A stretch of DNA of 64,000 nucleotides from Leucobacter luti (GCF_004217175.1 NZ_SHKI01000006.1:396043-460042), one strand, 5' to 3'. Positions 52,073 to 59,774 are shown, counted from the stretch's first letter. Notes: generated from the letters alone by a model not told the origin. Program-made: numbers and translations.

Positions 52073-53245
52073 CTACGCGTCCAGGAAGTAGCGCATGAGG
52101 GTGTCGCGCGAGTAGTCGCCGCTGTGCAGCCGCCGCACGAACTCCGGGCCCTGCGCGGCGATCGCGCGGTAGTGGTCGCGGCGCGCGGCGATGTCGCGGA
52201 GCGTCGCCTCGACGGTGTCAGGCGTGGTTTCGGGGATCGGCAGCGGCATGCCCGCGCGCTGCTCCACCTCGGCGCGCACCTGGTCGCTCACGTGCGCGAG
52301 CACGATCCGTCCGGACGCCATGGTCTCGCAGGCGGCCACGCCGTAGTCGGCGGCGCGGAACTGGTCGAGCACCACATCGGCGTCGGCAAACACTGCCGGC
52401 ATCTGGTCGTTGGGGATCCCGCGCAGCTCGACGTACTCGATGAGCCCCTCGTCGTGCAGCCGCTGCGCGATCGGGGCGATGAGCGTGGTGCCCTTCGCGA
52501 TCGGGTTCGTCGGCGCGTGCACCACCTTGAGCCGGTCGCGCGCGAGCAGCGGCTCGGAGTTCGCCCACTTCTCCGGGTCGATAATCACGCCGAGGAAGTG
52601 CGCGTCTGGCAGATCGAGCAGCAGTCCCGCCGTCGACACGAAAGTGGGGACGTTGAGGTCGGCGATCAGCTTCAGGTTCTTCGCCACGACGGTCTCGACG
52701 AGTGCCGGATCCACCCACTCGTCGGTGTGGAAGTACGACCACTTGTGCAGCTCCGCGTGGCGGGACGGCAACCGAACGTCGGTCCCGTGCCCCACGATTG
52801 CGATCTTGAGGCCGGCCGCCTGCAGCTGCGCGACCTGGCGGTACATGTCGCCGGAGAAGCGGCCGCCGAGGATCGGGAAGCACGCCTCAATGAGCACGTG
52901 CGTATACCGCGTCGCCAGCGTCTCGAACATCGCCCGCTGCCAGGCCCGGGAATGCTCAGCGGTGCGCCAGCTCACGGTGTAGTCGGCGTCGTACCCCAGC
53001 GGGTTGTTCGCCTCGTGCACGTAGTTGCGGGCCGAGACCCGACCGGTCTCCTCGACCGCGCGCGACCAGCGGAAGCCCTGCCCCGCGTAGTTGACGGGGC
53101 CCACGAGCAGCCGGATCGGCTTCTCCGGATCCGGAAGCGGCGGCGGCGGGACCCGCACGCCACGCAGCCGGTCGATGCCCGCAGCGATCGCGTCTTGCGC
53201 CGGCTTCGGGGCCAGGTTCCAGAGTCGTTCAGCTGCTGGGTGCAC
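52073..53245 (-). CDS. GT-B-like glycosyltransferase of the NYxGQG type, copy 2
   Basis: 390 residues. GPVNYAGQGFRWSRAVEE near residue 57, GHGTDVRLPSRHAELH, STAGLLLDLPDAHFLGVIID, HAPTNPIAKGTTLI, then VLDQFRAADYGVAACETMASGR. It is a paralogue of copies 1 and 3, with slightly different acceptor-side sequence (the GHGTD segment is shared by copies 1 and 2, while copy 3 has AHGTD). GTG 53245 is chosen because AAAGGA lies 8 bases upstream; it overlaps the stop of copy 3 by 17 bases. Longer in-frame extension upstream reads as non-coding. Confidence 0.8.
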   Translation of the reverse strand: MHPAAERLWNLAPKPAQDAIAAGIDRLRGVRVPPPPLPDPEKPIRLLVGPVNYAGQGFRWSRAVEETGRVSARNYVHEANNPLGYDADYTVSWRTAEHSRAWQRAMFETLATRYTHVLIEACFPILGGRFSGDMYRQVAQLQAAGLKIAIVGHGTDVRLPSRHAELHKWSYFHTDEWVDPALVETVVAKNLKLIADLNVPTFVSTAGLLLDLPDAHFLGVIIDPEKWANSEPLLARDRLKVVHAPTNPIAKGTTLIAPIAQRLHDEGLIEYVELRGIPNDQMPAVFADADVVLDQFRAADYGVAACETMASGRIVLAHVSDQVRAEVEQRAGMPLPIPETTPDTVEATLRDIAARRDHYRAIAAQGPEFVRRLHSGDYSRDTLMRYFLDA

Positions 53246-54476
53246 CGACGGGGTCCTTTCGATCAGCGGGGCGCCCCTCGGGGGCATCGAGCCAGTGGGC
53301 GCGCAGGGCCCGCGCGGCCATGCGGCCGTCGTGGACCTCGCGCACGAAGTCAACACCGCGTGCGGCGTGCGGGGCCAAATCTGTGAGGGCGGCGAGGCCG
53401 CGGAGCACGCGCTCGAGCGTCTCCGGGTCCGCCTCCACGAGCGGCAGCTCCAGGCCGCTCGCGGCGCGCACCGCGGCGCGCACCTGCTCGGACACCTGGC
53501 CCACGGCCAGGCACCCCGCGGCCATCGCTTCGCAGGCAGCCACCCCGTAGGATCCGGCGCGGAACTGATCCAGCATCACGTCGGCCCCGGCGAACACCGC
53601 GGGCATCTCCGCCGACGGTACGCCCTGGATCAGCCTGAACTCGATCAGGCCCTCCGCCTGCAGACGCTCGAGCACCGGCAGCACCAGGTCCGTTCCCTTG
53701 TACGCCGCCACCGACGGCGCGTGCACCACCCGCAGGGGAGCGCCGGCCTGCCGGGGCGCTCGCCCGGGCGCCGCCCAGCGGTCGAGATCCACCACCACCG
53801 GACACCACGCGGCGTGCGGCAGATCGAGCAGCAGGTCGGGGGTCGACACGAACGCCGGCCGGCCGCTCGCCGTGACGAGCTCAATGTTGCGCGCGGCGAG
53901 CGCCTCGGCGCGGGGCAGGTAGACCGCATCGTCGGCGTAGTACGAGAGGGGATTGCCAGCGATGTGCCGCGACGGCAGGCGGGCATCGGTGCCGTGCGCC
54001 AGGTAGGCGACGTTCACGCCGCGCGCGGTCAGCGCCGCCGCCTGCGCCGCCACCGAGCGGCCCAGGAGACGCCCGAACGGCGGCTCCTCCGCCTCGATCA
54101 GCACGTGCGTGGCGCTCGCCGCGGCCTCGAACTGGCGCCGCTGCCAGTCGGCGTCGTTGTGGTACGTGCCCACGGGCACGAGCAGATCGGCGTCGAACGA
54201 GAAGCCACCCGGCACCTCGATCGCCATGTTGCGCGCAGAGATCGTGGGGTCCGCGCGCTCAAGCGCCCGCGCCCAGGCGGTGCCCTGCCCGGAGTAGTTG
54301 ACGGGCGCGATGAGCACGCGAGTGGGGGCATCTGCGAACTCGGTGGCCGCGACCGAGCCGCGCGGCGCCGGCCGACCGAGCCGGCGCGCGGCGAGACGCC
54401 CCAGCGGGCTCATGGGGGCGTCGGCGAGGCGATCGATGCCGCGGTTCACCCACGCGGGCAGGCTGTTGCGATTCAC
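53229..54476 (-). CDS. GT-B-like glycosyltransferase of the NYxGQG type, copy 3
   Basis: 415 residues. APVNYSGQGTAWARALE near residue 57, LAHGTDARLPSRH, STPDLLLDLPHAAWCPVVVD, HAPSVAAYKGTDLV, then MLDQFRAGSYGVAACEAMAAG. It is the first long gene of the operon 54476-49651. Its GTG start has no Shine-Dalgarno but overlaps the stop codon of a 12-codon reading frame (GTGA) that itself begins 7 bases after a TAGGAT box. Translation of this gene may therefore depend on re-initiation after the leader ORF. Confidence 0.8.
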   Translation of the reverse strand: MNRNSLPAWVNRGIDRLADAPMSPLGRLAARRLGRPAPRGSVAATEFADAPTRVLIAPVNYSGQGTAWARALERADPTISARNMAIEVPGGFSFDADLLVPVGTYHNDADWQRRQFEAAASATHVLIEAEEPPFGRLLGRSVAAQAAALTARGVNVAYLAHGTDARLPSRHIAGNPLSYYADDAVYLPRAEALAARNIELVTASGRPAFVSTPDLLLDLPHAAWCPVVVDLDRWAAPGRAPRQAGAPLRVVHAPSVAAYKGTDLVLPVLERLQAEGLIEFRLIQGVPSAEMPAVFAGADVMLDQFRAGSYGVAACEAMAAGCLAVGQVSEQVRAAVRAASGLELPLVEADPETLERVLRGLAALTDLAPHAARGVDFVREVHDGRMAARALRAHWLDAPEGRPADRKDPVGAPSS

Positions 54477-54511
54477 GGTGCGAGAAGACTCGCCGGGTTC
54501 GATGCTGCCAT
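54473..54511 (-). CDS. Candidate leaderless 12-codon leader ORF
   Basis: ATG 54511 encodes MAASNPASLLAP and stops with TGA overlapping the GTG start of glycosyltransferase copy 3 by the GTGA pattern used elsewhere in this operon. A TAGGAT box lies exactly 7 bases upstream of the ATG. The main gene has no ribosome-binding site of its own, so the leader could supply ribosomes by coupling. No conservation data are available. Confidence 0.5.
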   Translation of the reverse strand: MAASNPASLLAP

Positions 54512-54518
54512 GCGTGCA

Positions 54519-54524
54519 ATCCTA
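54519..54524 (-). promoter_or_regulatory. Candidate -10 box (TAGGAT) for a leaderless transcript
   Basis: TAGGAT on the minus strand, 7 bases before the leader ORF at 54511, upstream of the four-gene glycosyltransferase operon. Confidence 0.5.
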
Positions 54525-54556
54525 GCGCGGGGTCACTGGATCCCCCGGGCGCCCCG

Positions 54557-54562
54557 TAGCAT
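54557..54562 (+). promoter_or_regulatory. Candidate -10 box (TAGCAT)
   Basis: TAGCAT, 71 bases before the ATG of the deacetylase-like gene and back-to-back with the opposite promoter. GGGAAGGA follows but is too close to the next TTG to be its ribosome site. Confidence 0.35.
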
Positions 54563-54633
54563 GGGAAGGATTGTGTTTTCTTGTCAGACCCTGTGCCGGA
54601 GCACTCCGGCAGCGACCTGAACGGCAGACCCGC

Positions 54634-55308
54634 ATGGCTTCCACGCCCACTGAGACCTACGACTACTCGCTGAAGTCATACGCTGACACCCTGCGTGCGT
54701 ACCGCGACGCGGGCTACGCGGTGACCGGATTCGAGCGCTACCTGGCGGCGCCGCAGGAGAAGCACCTCGTGCTGCGGCACGACATCGACAACACGATCGA
54801 GCAGGCAATGCGCGTGGCCCGCGTTGACGCGGAGGCGGGCTGCACCTCGACGTTCTTCCTGCGCGTGCACGCGCGCGGCTACAACCTGCTCAGCCTGCAG
54901 TCGCTGCAGTTCGTCCAGGAGATGGAGGCGCTCGGGCACGAGGTGCAGCTGCACCTGGAGGGCGGGCTGAGCGACTGGCTCGGCGGCGACAACTGGGAGT
55001 GGGCGGAGCGGCAGCGCGCCGTGTTCGAGGCGGCCGTGGGGCGCCCGCTCGGCGGCTTCAGTTCGCACGAGCCCGCGCGCATGGGCGGGATGGAGTTCGC
55101 GAACGCGCTGCGCGAGCGGTGGAGCGACACGGTTGCCTACCACGCCTACGAGGAGCGGTTCATGATGCCCCACATGAAGTACCTGAGCGACTCGAGCGGT
55201 CGCTGGCGCGAGGGGCACTTCGGCATGTGGGTGGGCAAGGAGCCGCTCATGCAGGTGCTGACCCACCCGTTCTGGTGGTTCGAAAAGGTCCCGGCCGAAA
55301 ACTACTAG
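54634..55308 (+). CDS. Polysaccharide deacetylase-like protein
   Basis: 224 residues from ATG 54634. LVLRHDIDNT near residue 48 matches the first motif of NodB-like deacetylases (Asp pair), followed by AGCTSTFFLRV, GHEVQLHLEGG (the H-x-x-x-H-like position) and SSHEPARMGG. A late THPFWW could supply the final histidine. No signal peptide is present, so it probably works in the cytoplasm on a nucleotide- or lipid-linked sugar, or is a non-secreted relative. A TTG at 54571 would add 21 atypical residues and was not chosen. Confidence 0.75.
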   Translation: MASTPTETYDYSLKSYADTLRAYRDAGYAVTGFERYLAAPQEKHLVLRHDIDNTIEQAMRVARVDAEAGCTSTFFLRVHARGYNLLSLQSLQFVQEMEALGHEVQLHLEGGLSDWLGGDNWEWAERQRAVFEAAVGRPLGGFSSHEPARMGGMEFANALRERWSDTVAYHAYEERFMMPHMKYLSDSSGRWREGHFGMWVGKEPLMQVLTHPFWWFEKVPAENY

Positions 55309-55414
55309 GCCGCGCGCTCGCCGCCGGGCAGCGCAGCGCAGCGCGTCTGCGGAGCGTCCCGCGGGCCTGCCCGGGCCGCGCCGGGTTGCCCCGCCCGCGG
55401 CCCGGACGGCCGCG
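55309..55414. other. Very GC-rich convergent spacer
   Basis: 106 bases between the ends of convergent genes, almost all G and C with several GC palindromic bits. Any transcription stop here would rest on secondary structure; I cannot define one clear hairpin. Confidence 0.4.
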
Positions 55415-56317
55415 CTACTTCTTGTTGTCGCCGAGCCGCTTCGCCGGGTTGCCGACGCGCACCTCGTTCTCCGGGATCGACTTCAGCGCGACGGCGCCGA
55501 TCCCGAGCAGCGAGTCCTTGCCGAGCGTGAGGCCCTGGATCACTGACGCGTTCGGCCCGATCCACACGTCGTCTTCGATGACCACGCTGCCGGAGATCTC
55601 CGCGCAGGCGGTGATGATCACGTTGCGGCCGATCCGGCAGTTGTGCGCGATGTGCACGTGGTCGTCGATCTTCGTGTAGTCGCCCACCACGGTGGGGGCG
55701 ATGGTGCCCGAGCACACGGTCGTGAAGTTTCCCACCTCGCTGTGCGCGCCGAGCCGCACCGAGCCGATGTGCGGCACGTGGAAGTTGTTGCCGTTCGCGT
55801 CCTTCTCGATGCCGAAGCCCTCCTCGCCCACCACGGCCTGGCTCTTGACGAGGGCGTGGGCGCCGATCACCACGTTGCGGCCGACCACCACGTGGTCGCG
55901 GATCTCCGCGTGCGCCTCGATGATCGCGCCGGCGCGCACCACCGTGAACTCGCCGACGTGAGCCGTTTCGTGCACGCTCGCGGTTTCGTGGACCCTGGCG
56001 GTGGCGGCAATGCCGGGCTCGACCTGCGGCGCGAAGTGCCGCGCCACGGTCTGTCCAAACGCGGCGCGCGGGTTGGCGACCGGGACGAGCGCGCCGCGGC
56101 CGGGATCCGGCAGCTCGACGCCCTCTGGGGCGAGCACCACCGCTCCCACCGCGAGCGCCGCCGCCAGGGCGGCCGCGTACTTCTCGACATCGCCCACGAA
56201 CGTGAGCGTGTCGGCGTTCGCGTCGACGAGCGGTGCGGGCACCGAGATTCGAAGGTCGGCGCCGAGCAGCTCCGCGGAGAACTCGTCGGCGAGGGCACGT
56301 GCGGTGAGTTCGATCAT
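55415..56317 (-). CDS. LpxD-like UDP-sugar N-acyltransferase
   Basis: 300 residues. A 90-residue N-terminal domain resembling the uridine-binding part of LpxD (ALADEFSAELLGADLRI, TLTFVGDVEKY) precedes a left-handed beta-helix of hexapeptide repeats (about 100-270). The likely catalytic histidine is in NFHVPHIGSV or DHVHIAHNCRIG. The end GNPAKRLGDNKK is typical. LpxD makes lipid A in Gram-negatives; here a role in acylating an amino-sugar nucleotide for the surface polymer is more likely. ATG 56317 is chosen because the family starts here; TACAGT lies 6 bases upstream and the intervening GGGGAC is too close for a standard ribosome site. Confidence 0.82.
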   Translation of the reverse strand: MIELTARALADEFSAELLGADLRISVPAPLVDANADTLTFVGDVEKYAAALAAALAVGAVVLAPEGVELPDPGRGALVPVANPRAAFGQTVARHFAPQVEPGIAATARVHETASVHETAHVGEFTVVRAGAIIEAHAEIRDHVVVGRNVVIGAHALVKSQAVVGEEGFGIEKDANGNNFHVPHIGSVRLGAHSEVGNFTTVCSGTIAPTVVGDYTKIDDHVHIAHNCRIGRNVIITACAEISGSVVIEDDVWIGPNASVIQGLTLGKDSLLGIGAVALKSIPENEVRVGNPAKRLGDNKK

Positions 56318-56323
56318 GTCCCC

Positions 56324-56329
56324 ACTGTA
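56324..56329 (-). promoter_or_regulatory. Candidate -10 box (TACAGT) for a leaderless transcript
   Basis: TACAGT on the minus strand, 6 bases before ATG 56317 of the LpxD-like gene. Confidence 0.5.
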
Positions 56330-56363
56330 GCCCCGCCCGACGCTGCCCGGGCGGGCGACCCCG

Positions 56364-56369
56364 TAGACT
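56364..56369 (+). promoter_or_regulatory. Candidate -10 box (TAGACT)
   Basis: TAGACT, 57 bases before the oxidoreductase ATG. It would give a normal leader with its GGAGG ribosome site. Confidence 0.45.
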
Positions 56370-56426
56370 TGGTGAGTCCGTCTCGATGCCTCGGGAGCGG
56401 ATCGCTGGACGCGCTGGAGGATATTC

Positions 56427-57380
56427 ATGGCAAACCCAAACATCGTGCTCTTCGGGGCCGGAACGATGGGCCGCAACCACGCGCGCATCATCTCCGCGTC
56501 CGGGCGCGCCAACCTCGTGGGGATCGTCGACCCGTTCGAGCAGAACGGGCGCGCGGCCACCGACCTCTACGGCGGCGACTGGTTCCCCGCCGCGGAGGAC
56601 GCGCTGAAGCACGCAGACGCCGTGGTGGTTGCCGCGTCGACCGAGTACCACTACGACATTGCGCGCGAGATCCTCGACGCCGGCCTCCCAGTGCTCATTG
56701 AGAAGCCGATCTGCCCCTCGCTTGAGCAGACCGAGGAGATCCTCGCGACCGCCGAGCAGCGCGGGGTCCCCGTGCAGTGCGGTTTCCTTGAGCGCTACAA
56801 CGCCGGCGTGATCGCCGCGCAGTCACTCATCGAGGAGCCCGTCTACGTGCGCGCCGAGCGGCACTCGCCGTACTGGGCGCGCATCAAGACCGGGGTCGCC
56901 TGGGACATGCTCGTTCACGATGCCGACCTGGTCTCACGCCTCTTCGGCTCCGCCTCGCCCGAGTCGGTGAGCGCCGAGCTCGGCTACTTCCACCCGGAGT
57001 CGGTCGCCGGCGCCGAGGACGTCATCGACATGACGCTGCGGTTCCCCGGGAGCGGGATCGCGTCCGCGTCCGCCAGCCGGATCGGGCAGCGCAAGGTGCG
57101 CAAGCTCACCATCCAGTCGCTTGGCTCGATGGTCGAGGTCGATCTCCTGCTGCGCAGCGTCACGAAGTACCGCCACGCAAACATCGAGAGCACCGACGGT
57201 CGTGCCGGCTTCAAGCAGATGACCGAGATGGAGGTCCCCGAGGTCTCCGGGCTCGAGCCGCTCGCCGCCCAGTTCGAGCACTTCGTCGATCTGGTGCAGG
57301 GCACCGTCGACGCCGATGAGGAGCGCCGCAGCATCCTTCCCGCGCACCGCATTATCGCCGCAGCGCTCGCGTCGAGCTAG
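56427..57380 (+). CDS. Gfo/Idh/MocA-family oxidoreductase
   Basis: 317 residues. Nucleotide-binding GAGTMGRNHARI at the start, VVVAASTEYHYDIA, the hallmark EKP in VLIEKPICPS near residue 92, and DMLVHDADLVSRLFG at the catalytic histidine region. Members that oxidise the C3 hydroxyl of UDP-N-acetylated uronates (WbpB/WlbA type) are about this length, and the window contains the matching 6-dehydrogenase, aminotransferase and acyltransferase. I infer such a role; other sugar substrates remain possible. GGAGG lies 7 bases before the ATG. Confidence 0.88.
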   Translation: MANPNIVLFGAGTMGRNHARIISASGRANLVGIVDPFEQNGRAATDLYGGDWFPAAEDALKHADAVVVAASTEYHYDIAREILDAGLPVLIEKPICPSLEQTEEILATAEQRGVPVQCGFLERYNAGVIAAQSLIEEPVYVRAERHSPYWARIKTGVAWDMLVHDADLVSRLFGSASPESVSAELGYFHPESVAGAEDVIDMTLRFPGSGIASASASRIGQRKVRKLTIQSLGSMVEVDLLLRSVTKYRHANIESTDGRAGFKQMTEMEVPEVSGLEPLAAQFEHFVDLVQGTVDADEERRSILPAHRIIAAALASS

Positions 57381-57405
57381 CGCGCGGGCGCGAAGCGCGC
57401 GGCTA
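57378..57405. terminator. Imperfect hairpin containing both stop codons
   Basis: TAGCGCGCG pairs with CGCGCGGCTA (one bulged base) around a short loop. The stop of the plus-strand oxidoreductase and that of the convergent META-like gene lie at the two ends. No T-tract. Confidence 0.4.
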
Positions 57406-57903
57406 CTCGCGCACGAGCGTGGTGACACCGGCCTCGGCGTCGGTGAGGGTGAGCGTGTCTCCGTCGATCTCGGCGGTGACTGCCGTGGCGAGCGCCAGCG
57501 GGGCGGGGTCGTTGTCGCAGCCGATCAGCGTCATCGGCCCGCTGGTCACCACGAGCTTGCCCGCCTCGTCCACCTCGACGGTGCCCGCAACGCGGTTGCA
57601 GCCGTCCGACGAGGTCCAGGTGCCCGAGGGCTCGATCTCCACGTACGCCTCGTCATTTGTGGGGCGCTCTGAAACCCAGCGGCCCGTGAGCGCGGCGGCC
57701 GGCTCGGCTGCAGAATTCGTGGCGGAGCCGGAATCGACCGATCCGCCCGGCTCCTCAGAGGCGTCGGGAGTGTCGGCCTCGGTGCGCTGCTCAACGGCCG
57801 TGCTGTCCCAGACGGACGAGGTGAGCCCGTAGCCGGCGAAGACCCCGCCGAAGGCGAGGATGCCGGCGCAGAGAATACCGATGGTGTGGCGAGCGTTCGA
57901 CAT
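57403..57903 (-). CDS. Membrane-anchored or secreted META/HslJ-like protein
   Basis: 166 residues. A hydrophobic segment near residues 8-29 (TIGILCAGILAFGGVFAGYG) acts as signal or anchor. An acidic serine-rich linker follows, then a domain with LTGRWVSE, SDGCNRVAGTVEV and MTLIGCDND, resembling META/HslJ domains, which are small extracytoplasmic beta-folds. The two cysteines may form a disulfide. GGAGG lies 6 bases before ATG 57903. Role in the locus unknown. Confidence 0.7.
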   Translation of the reverse strand: MSNARHTIGILCAGILAFGGVFAGYGLTSSVWDSTAVEQRTEADTPDASEEPGGSVDSGSATNSAAEPAAALTGRWVSERPTNDEAYVEIEPSGTWTSSDGCNRVAGTVEVDEAGKLVVTSGPMTLIGCDNDPAPLALATAVTAEIDGDTLTLTDAEAGVTTLVRE

Positions 57904-57954
57904 CTGCGACCTCCGTTGGTCCGGGCGACCAGCTCGCCGGCGTGTGGGAATAGC

Positions 57955-58161
57955 TTACGGGGTGAGGCGCCGCTCCACGAGGTCTACAAGCTCTGCCACG
58001 CGGAGACTGTCGCGTCGCAGCTCGTCGAGTTCGGCCTCGAGCCGGGTGATCCGCTCGCGCTCGGCCTCAAGCTCGGCGCGGATGCCGCGGGAGCGTGTGC
58101 CCCCGAGTCGACCGCGCAGCCGGGACAGGGCGCGCCGGGCTGGGTTCTGCGATTCGGTCAT
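57955..58161 (-). CDS. Small coiled-coil protein coupled to the LicD-methyltransferase gene
   Basis: 68 residues. A basic N-terminus (RRALSRLRGRLGG) leads into one long helix with heptad-like leucines and charges (IRAELEAERERITRLEAELDEL). The ATG overlaps the upstream stop by four bases (ATGA) and GGAGG lies 5 bases ahead, so it should be made together with the LicD-methyltransferase fusion. It could mediate oligomerisation or act as a spacer with that enzyme (inference). No family recognised. Confidence 0.72.
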   Translation of the reverse strand: MTESQNPARRALSRLRGRLGGTRSRGIRAELEAERERITRLEAELDELRRDSLRVAELVDLVERRLTP

Positions 58162-59774
58162 ACGTGCCTCCGAGTCTCTGGGGTGGTGCTCTGGCGGGGT
58201 GTGGACGGAGCCGGGTCCCCGGCGAGGTGGACGCGCACGCCGACGGGCGACCGCGTCGGATCGCTCCCCGCTGCGGGCTCGAGCGGGACGAACTCGGCGC
58301 GGAGCCCGTAGTGCGCCGCCTCCGCGGCAAGCTCGCGCTCAGCTAAGTGCCAGCCGGTCGGGTCCTCGAACGTCACGTCCGGGGCGTGGTGCGCGTTGAA
58401 CGTGAAGCGCGCGCTGCCTCCGCTGCGCAGCGCCATGCGCAGCAGCCGCCAGCCCTGCTCGCGCCCGCGGTGTCCCAGCTGCTCGAAGAGGTGGTTTGCC
58501 ACGGCGTCAAACGCTCCAGCAACGCCGTTCGCGGTCGGTGCGGCGAGCGCGGTGAGGCGGTAGAGGTTCGCGTGTGCGAATGACACCGGGTTCGCTGCGT
58601 CGTCGTCGTCGTCGCTCGCGGCGCGTGCGCGCGCGAGCGCCATCTCAGAGAAATCGAGCCCGAGCGCGCGTCGGCCGGCTCCGGCGGCGGCGAGGCGCCG
58701 GGTCACGGCGCCGTCACCGCTGCCCAGGTCGACGAGGGTCGGCGCGGTGAATGCGGTGGCCTCCTCGACAAGCCACGCGGCGCCCGACTCCCACGCGCCC
58801 GCCGCGCGCCCGCCGCCGTTCGCCTCCCCGGCGAAGCGCTCGTCCCAGAACTCGCGGTGCAGGTTGAACGCGCCGAACCAGTTCTCGAAGCGCCGCCGCG
58901 TCTCCTCCGGGGTGTCAAGCACGTAGCCGGGGATGGGAGTGCGCCAGTTCGCATCGTAGTTGATGGTGAGCCAGGCCGCGGGATCCGCGGGTGCGGGCAA
59001 GCCGGTGCCGTCGATCTCGACCGTGCTGAACGGCAGGAGCTCGTCGCGGCGCAGCTCGCCGCGCACGTGGAACGGCTGGTTGATGAGCCCGTCTGCCGAA
59101 AAGAACGCGGCGAAGACGTCGATGTAGTGCAGGATCGCCCCGGCGTCGTCGCGGAACAGGAGCTGCATGTGCGTGGCGCTGTGTCGCCGGATTTCGTAGC
59201 CGGCCTCGGCGAGCTGCGCTCCGACGGCGAACGCCTCGACCGCCACGTCGACTGGAGAGCTGTGCGCTGAGAGGTAGGCGATGTCGGCGTCGTCGTCGTG
59301 CGGGAGCAGCTTCCCCGTGCGAACCCCGCCGAGCAGTGTGCCGCCCACGATGAACCCGGGGAGCCCGATCCGGTCGAGGAGCGCGATGAGCTCGTAGGTG
59401 CGGTCGAGGATCAGCCGCTGTGTTGCAGCGCCCATCGCCTCGAGCGCGACGCCGAGCCGGCCCCACTTGTTGATCACGAGCGGCGATCCGGACGCGTCGA
59501 CCACGCTGGTGCGCACCGGCGCCGCGTCGAAGGCCACGGCCACCGCGCCGAGCTCCGCACCCGTGGCAGAGTCGTGCACGCTCACCCGGGTGCGCCCGGT
59601 GAGGTGCGGCCGCAGCGCGTCGGGCCAGGCGAACGCGTGCGGGGCGGTGCTCGGATCCTCGTCGCGGACGTCGATCGACCACACGCGTGCGCCGTCGAAA
59701 CAGACGTCGATCGATGCGGTGCTCGGGGAGATCTCGGCTACGGTGAGGAGCTGCGTGGATGCGTCTAGATTCAT
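58158..59774 (-). CDS. Fusion of LicD-like nucleotidyltransferase-fold domain and SAM methyltransferase
   Basis: 538 residues. After about 115 residues of beta-rich lead, a LicD/fukutin-like domain appears: ELIALLDRIGLPGFIVGGTL, LGGVRTGKLLPHDDDADIAY (the Asp cluster that binds metal) and HYIDVFAAFF. From about residue 340 a class I methyltransferase follows with LVDLGSGDGAVTRRLAAAG and LGLDFSEMALARA. LicD proteins transfer phosphocholine or similar phospho-groups to glycans, so this enzyme could both methylate and phospho-modify a polymer end. TAGACT lies 30 bases upstream of ATG 59774. It overlaps the small coiled-coil gene by ATGA. Confidence 0.83.
   Translation of the reverse strand: MNLDASTQLLTVAEISPSTASIDVCFDGARVWSIDVRDEDPSTAPHAFAWPDALRPHLTGRTRVSVHDSATGAELGAVAVAFDAAPVRTSVVDASGSPLVINKWGRLGVALEAMGAATQRLILDRTYELIALLDRIGLPGFIVGGTLLGGVRTGKLLPHDDDADIAYLSAHSSPVDVAVEAFAVGAQLAEAGYEIRRHSATHMQLLFRDDAGAILHYIDVFAAFFSADGLINQPFHVRGELRRDELLPFSTVEIDGTGLPAPADPAAWLTINYDANWRTPIPGYVLDTPEETRRRFENWFGAFNLHREFWDERFAGEANGGGRAAGAWESGAAWLVEEATAFTAPTLVDLGSGDGAVTRRLAAAGAGRRALGLDFSEMALARARAASDDDDDAANPVSFAHANLYRLTALAAPTANGVAGAFDAVANHLFEQLGHRGREQGWRLLRMALRSGGSARFTFNAHHAPDVTFEDPTGWHLAERELAAEAAHYGLRAEFVPLEPAAGSDPTRSPVGVRVHLAGDPAPSTPRQSTTPETRRHV

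Noticed and set aside
53091..54620. 509-codon plus-strand frame opposite glycosyltransferase copy 3
   Set aside because: It is antisense to a well-supported glycosyltransferase and has no recognisable domain.
54571..54633. TTG start adding 21 residues to the deacetylase-like protein
   Set aside because: The added residues (MCFLVRPCAGALRQ...) look non-coding, and the preceding GGGAAGGA touches the TTG, too close for a ribosome site.
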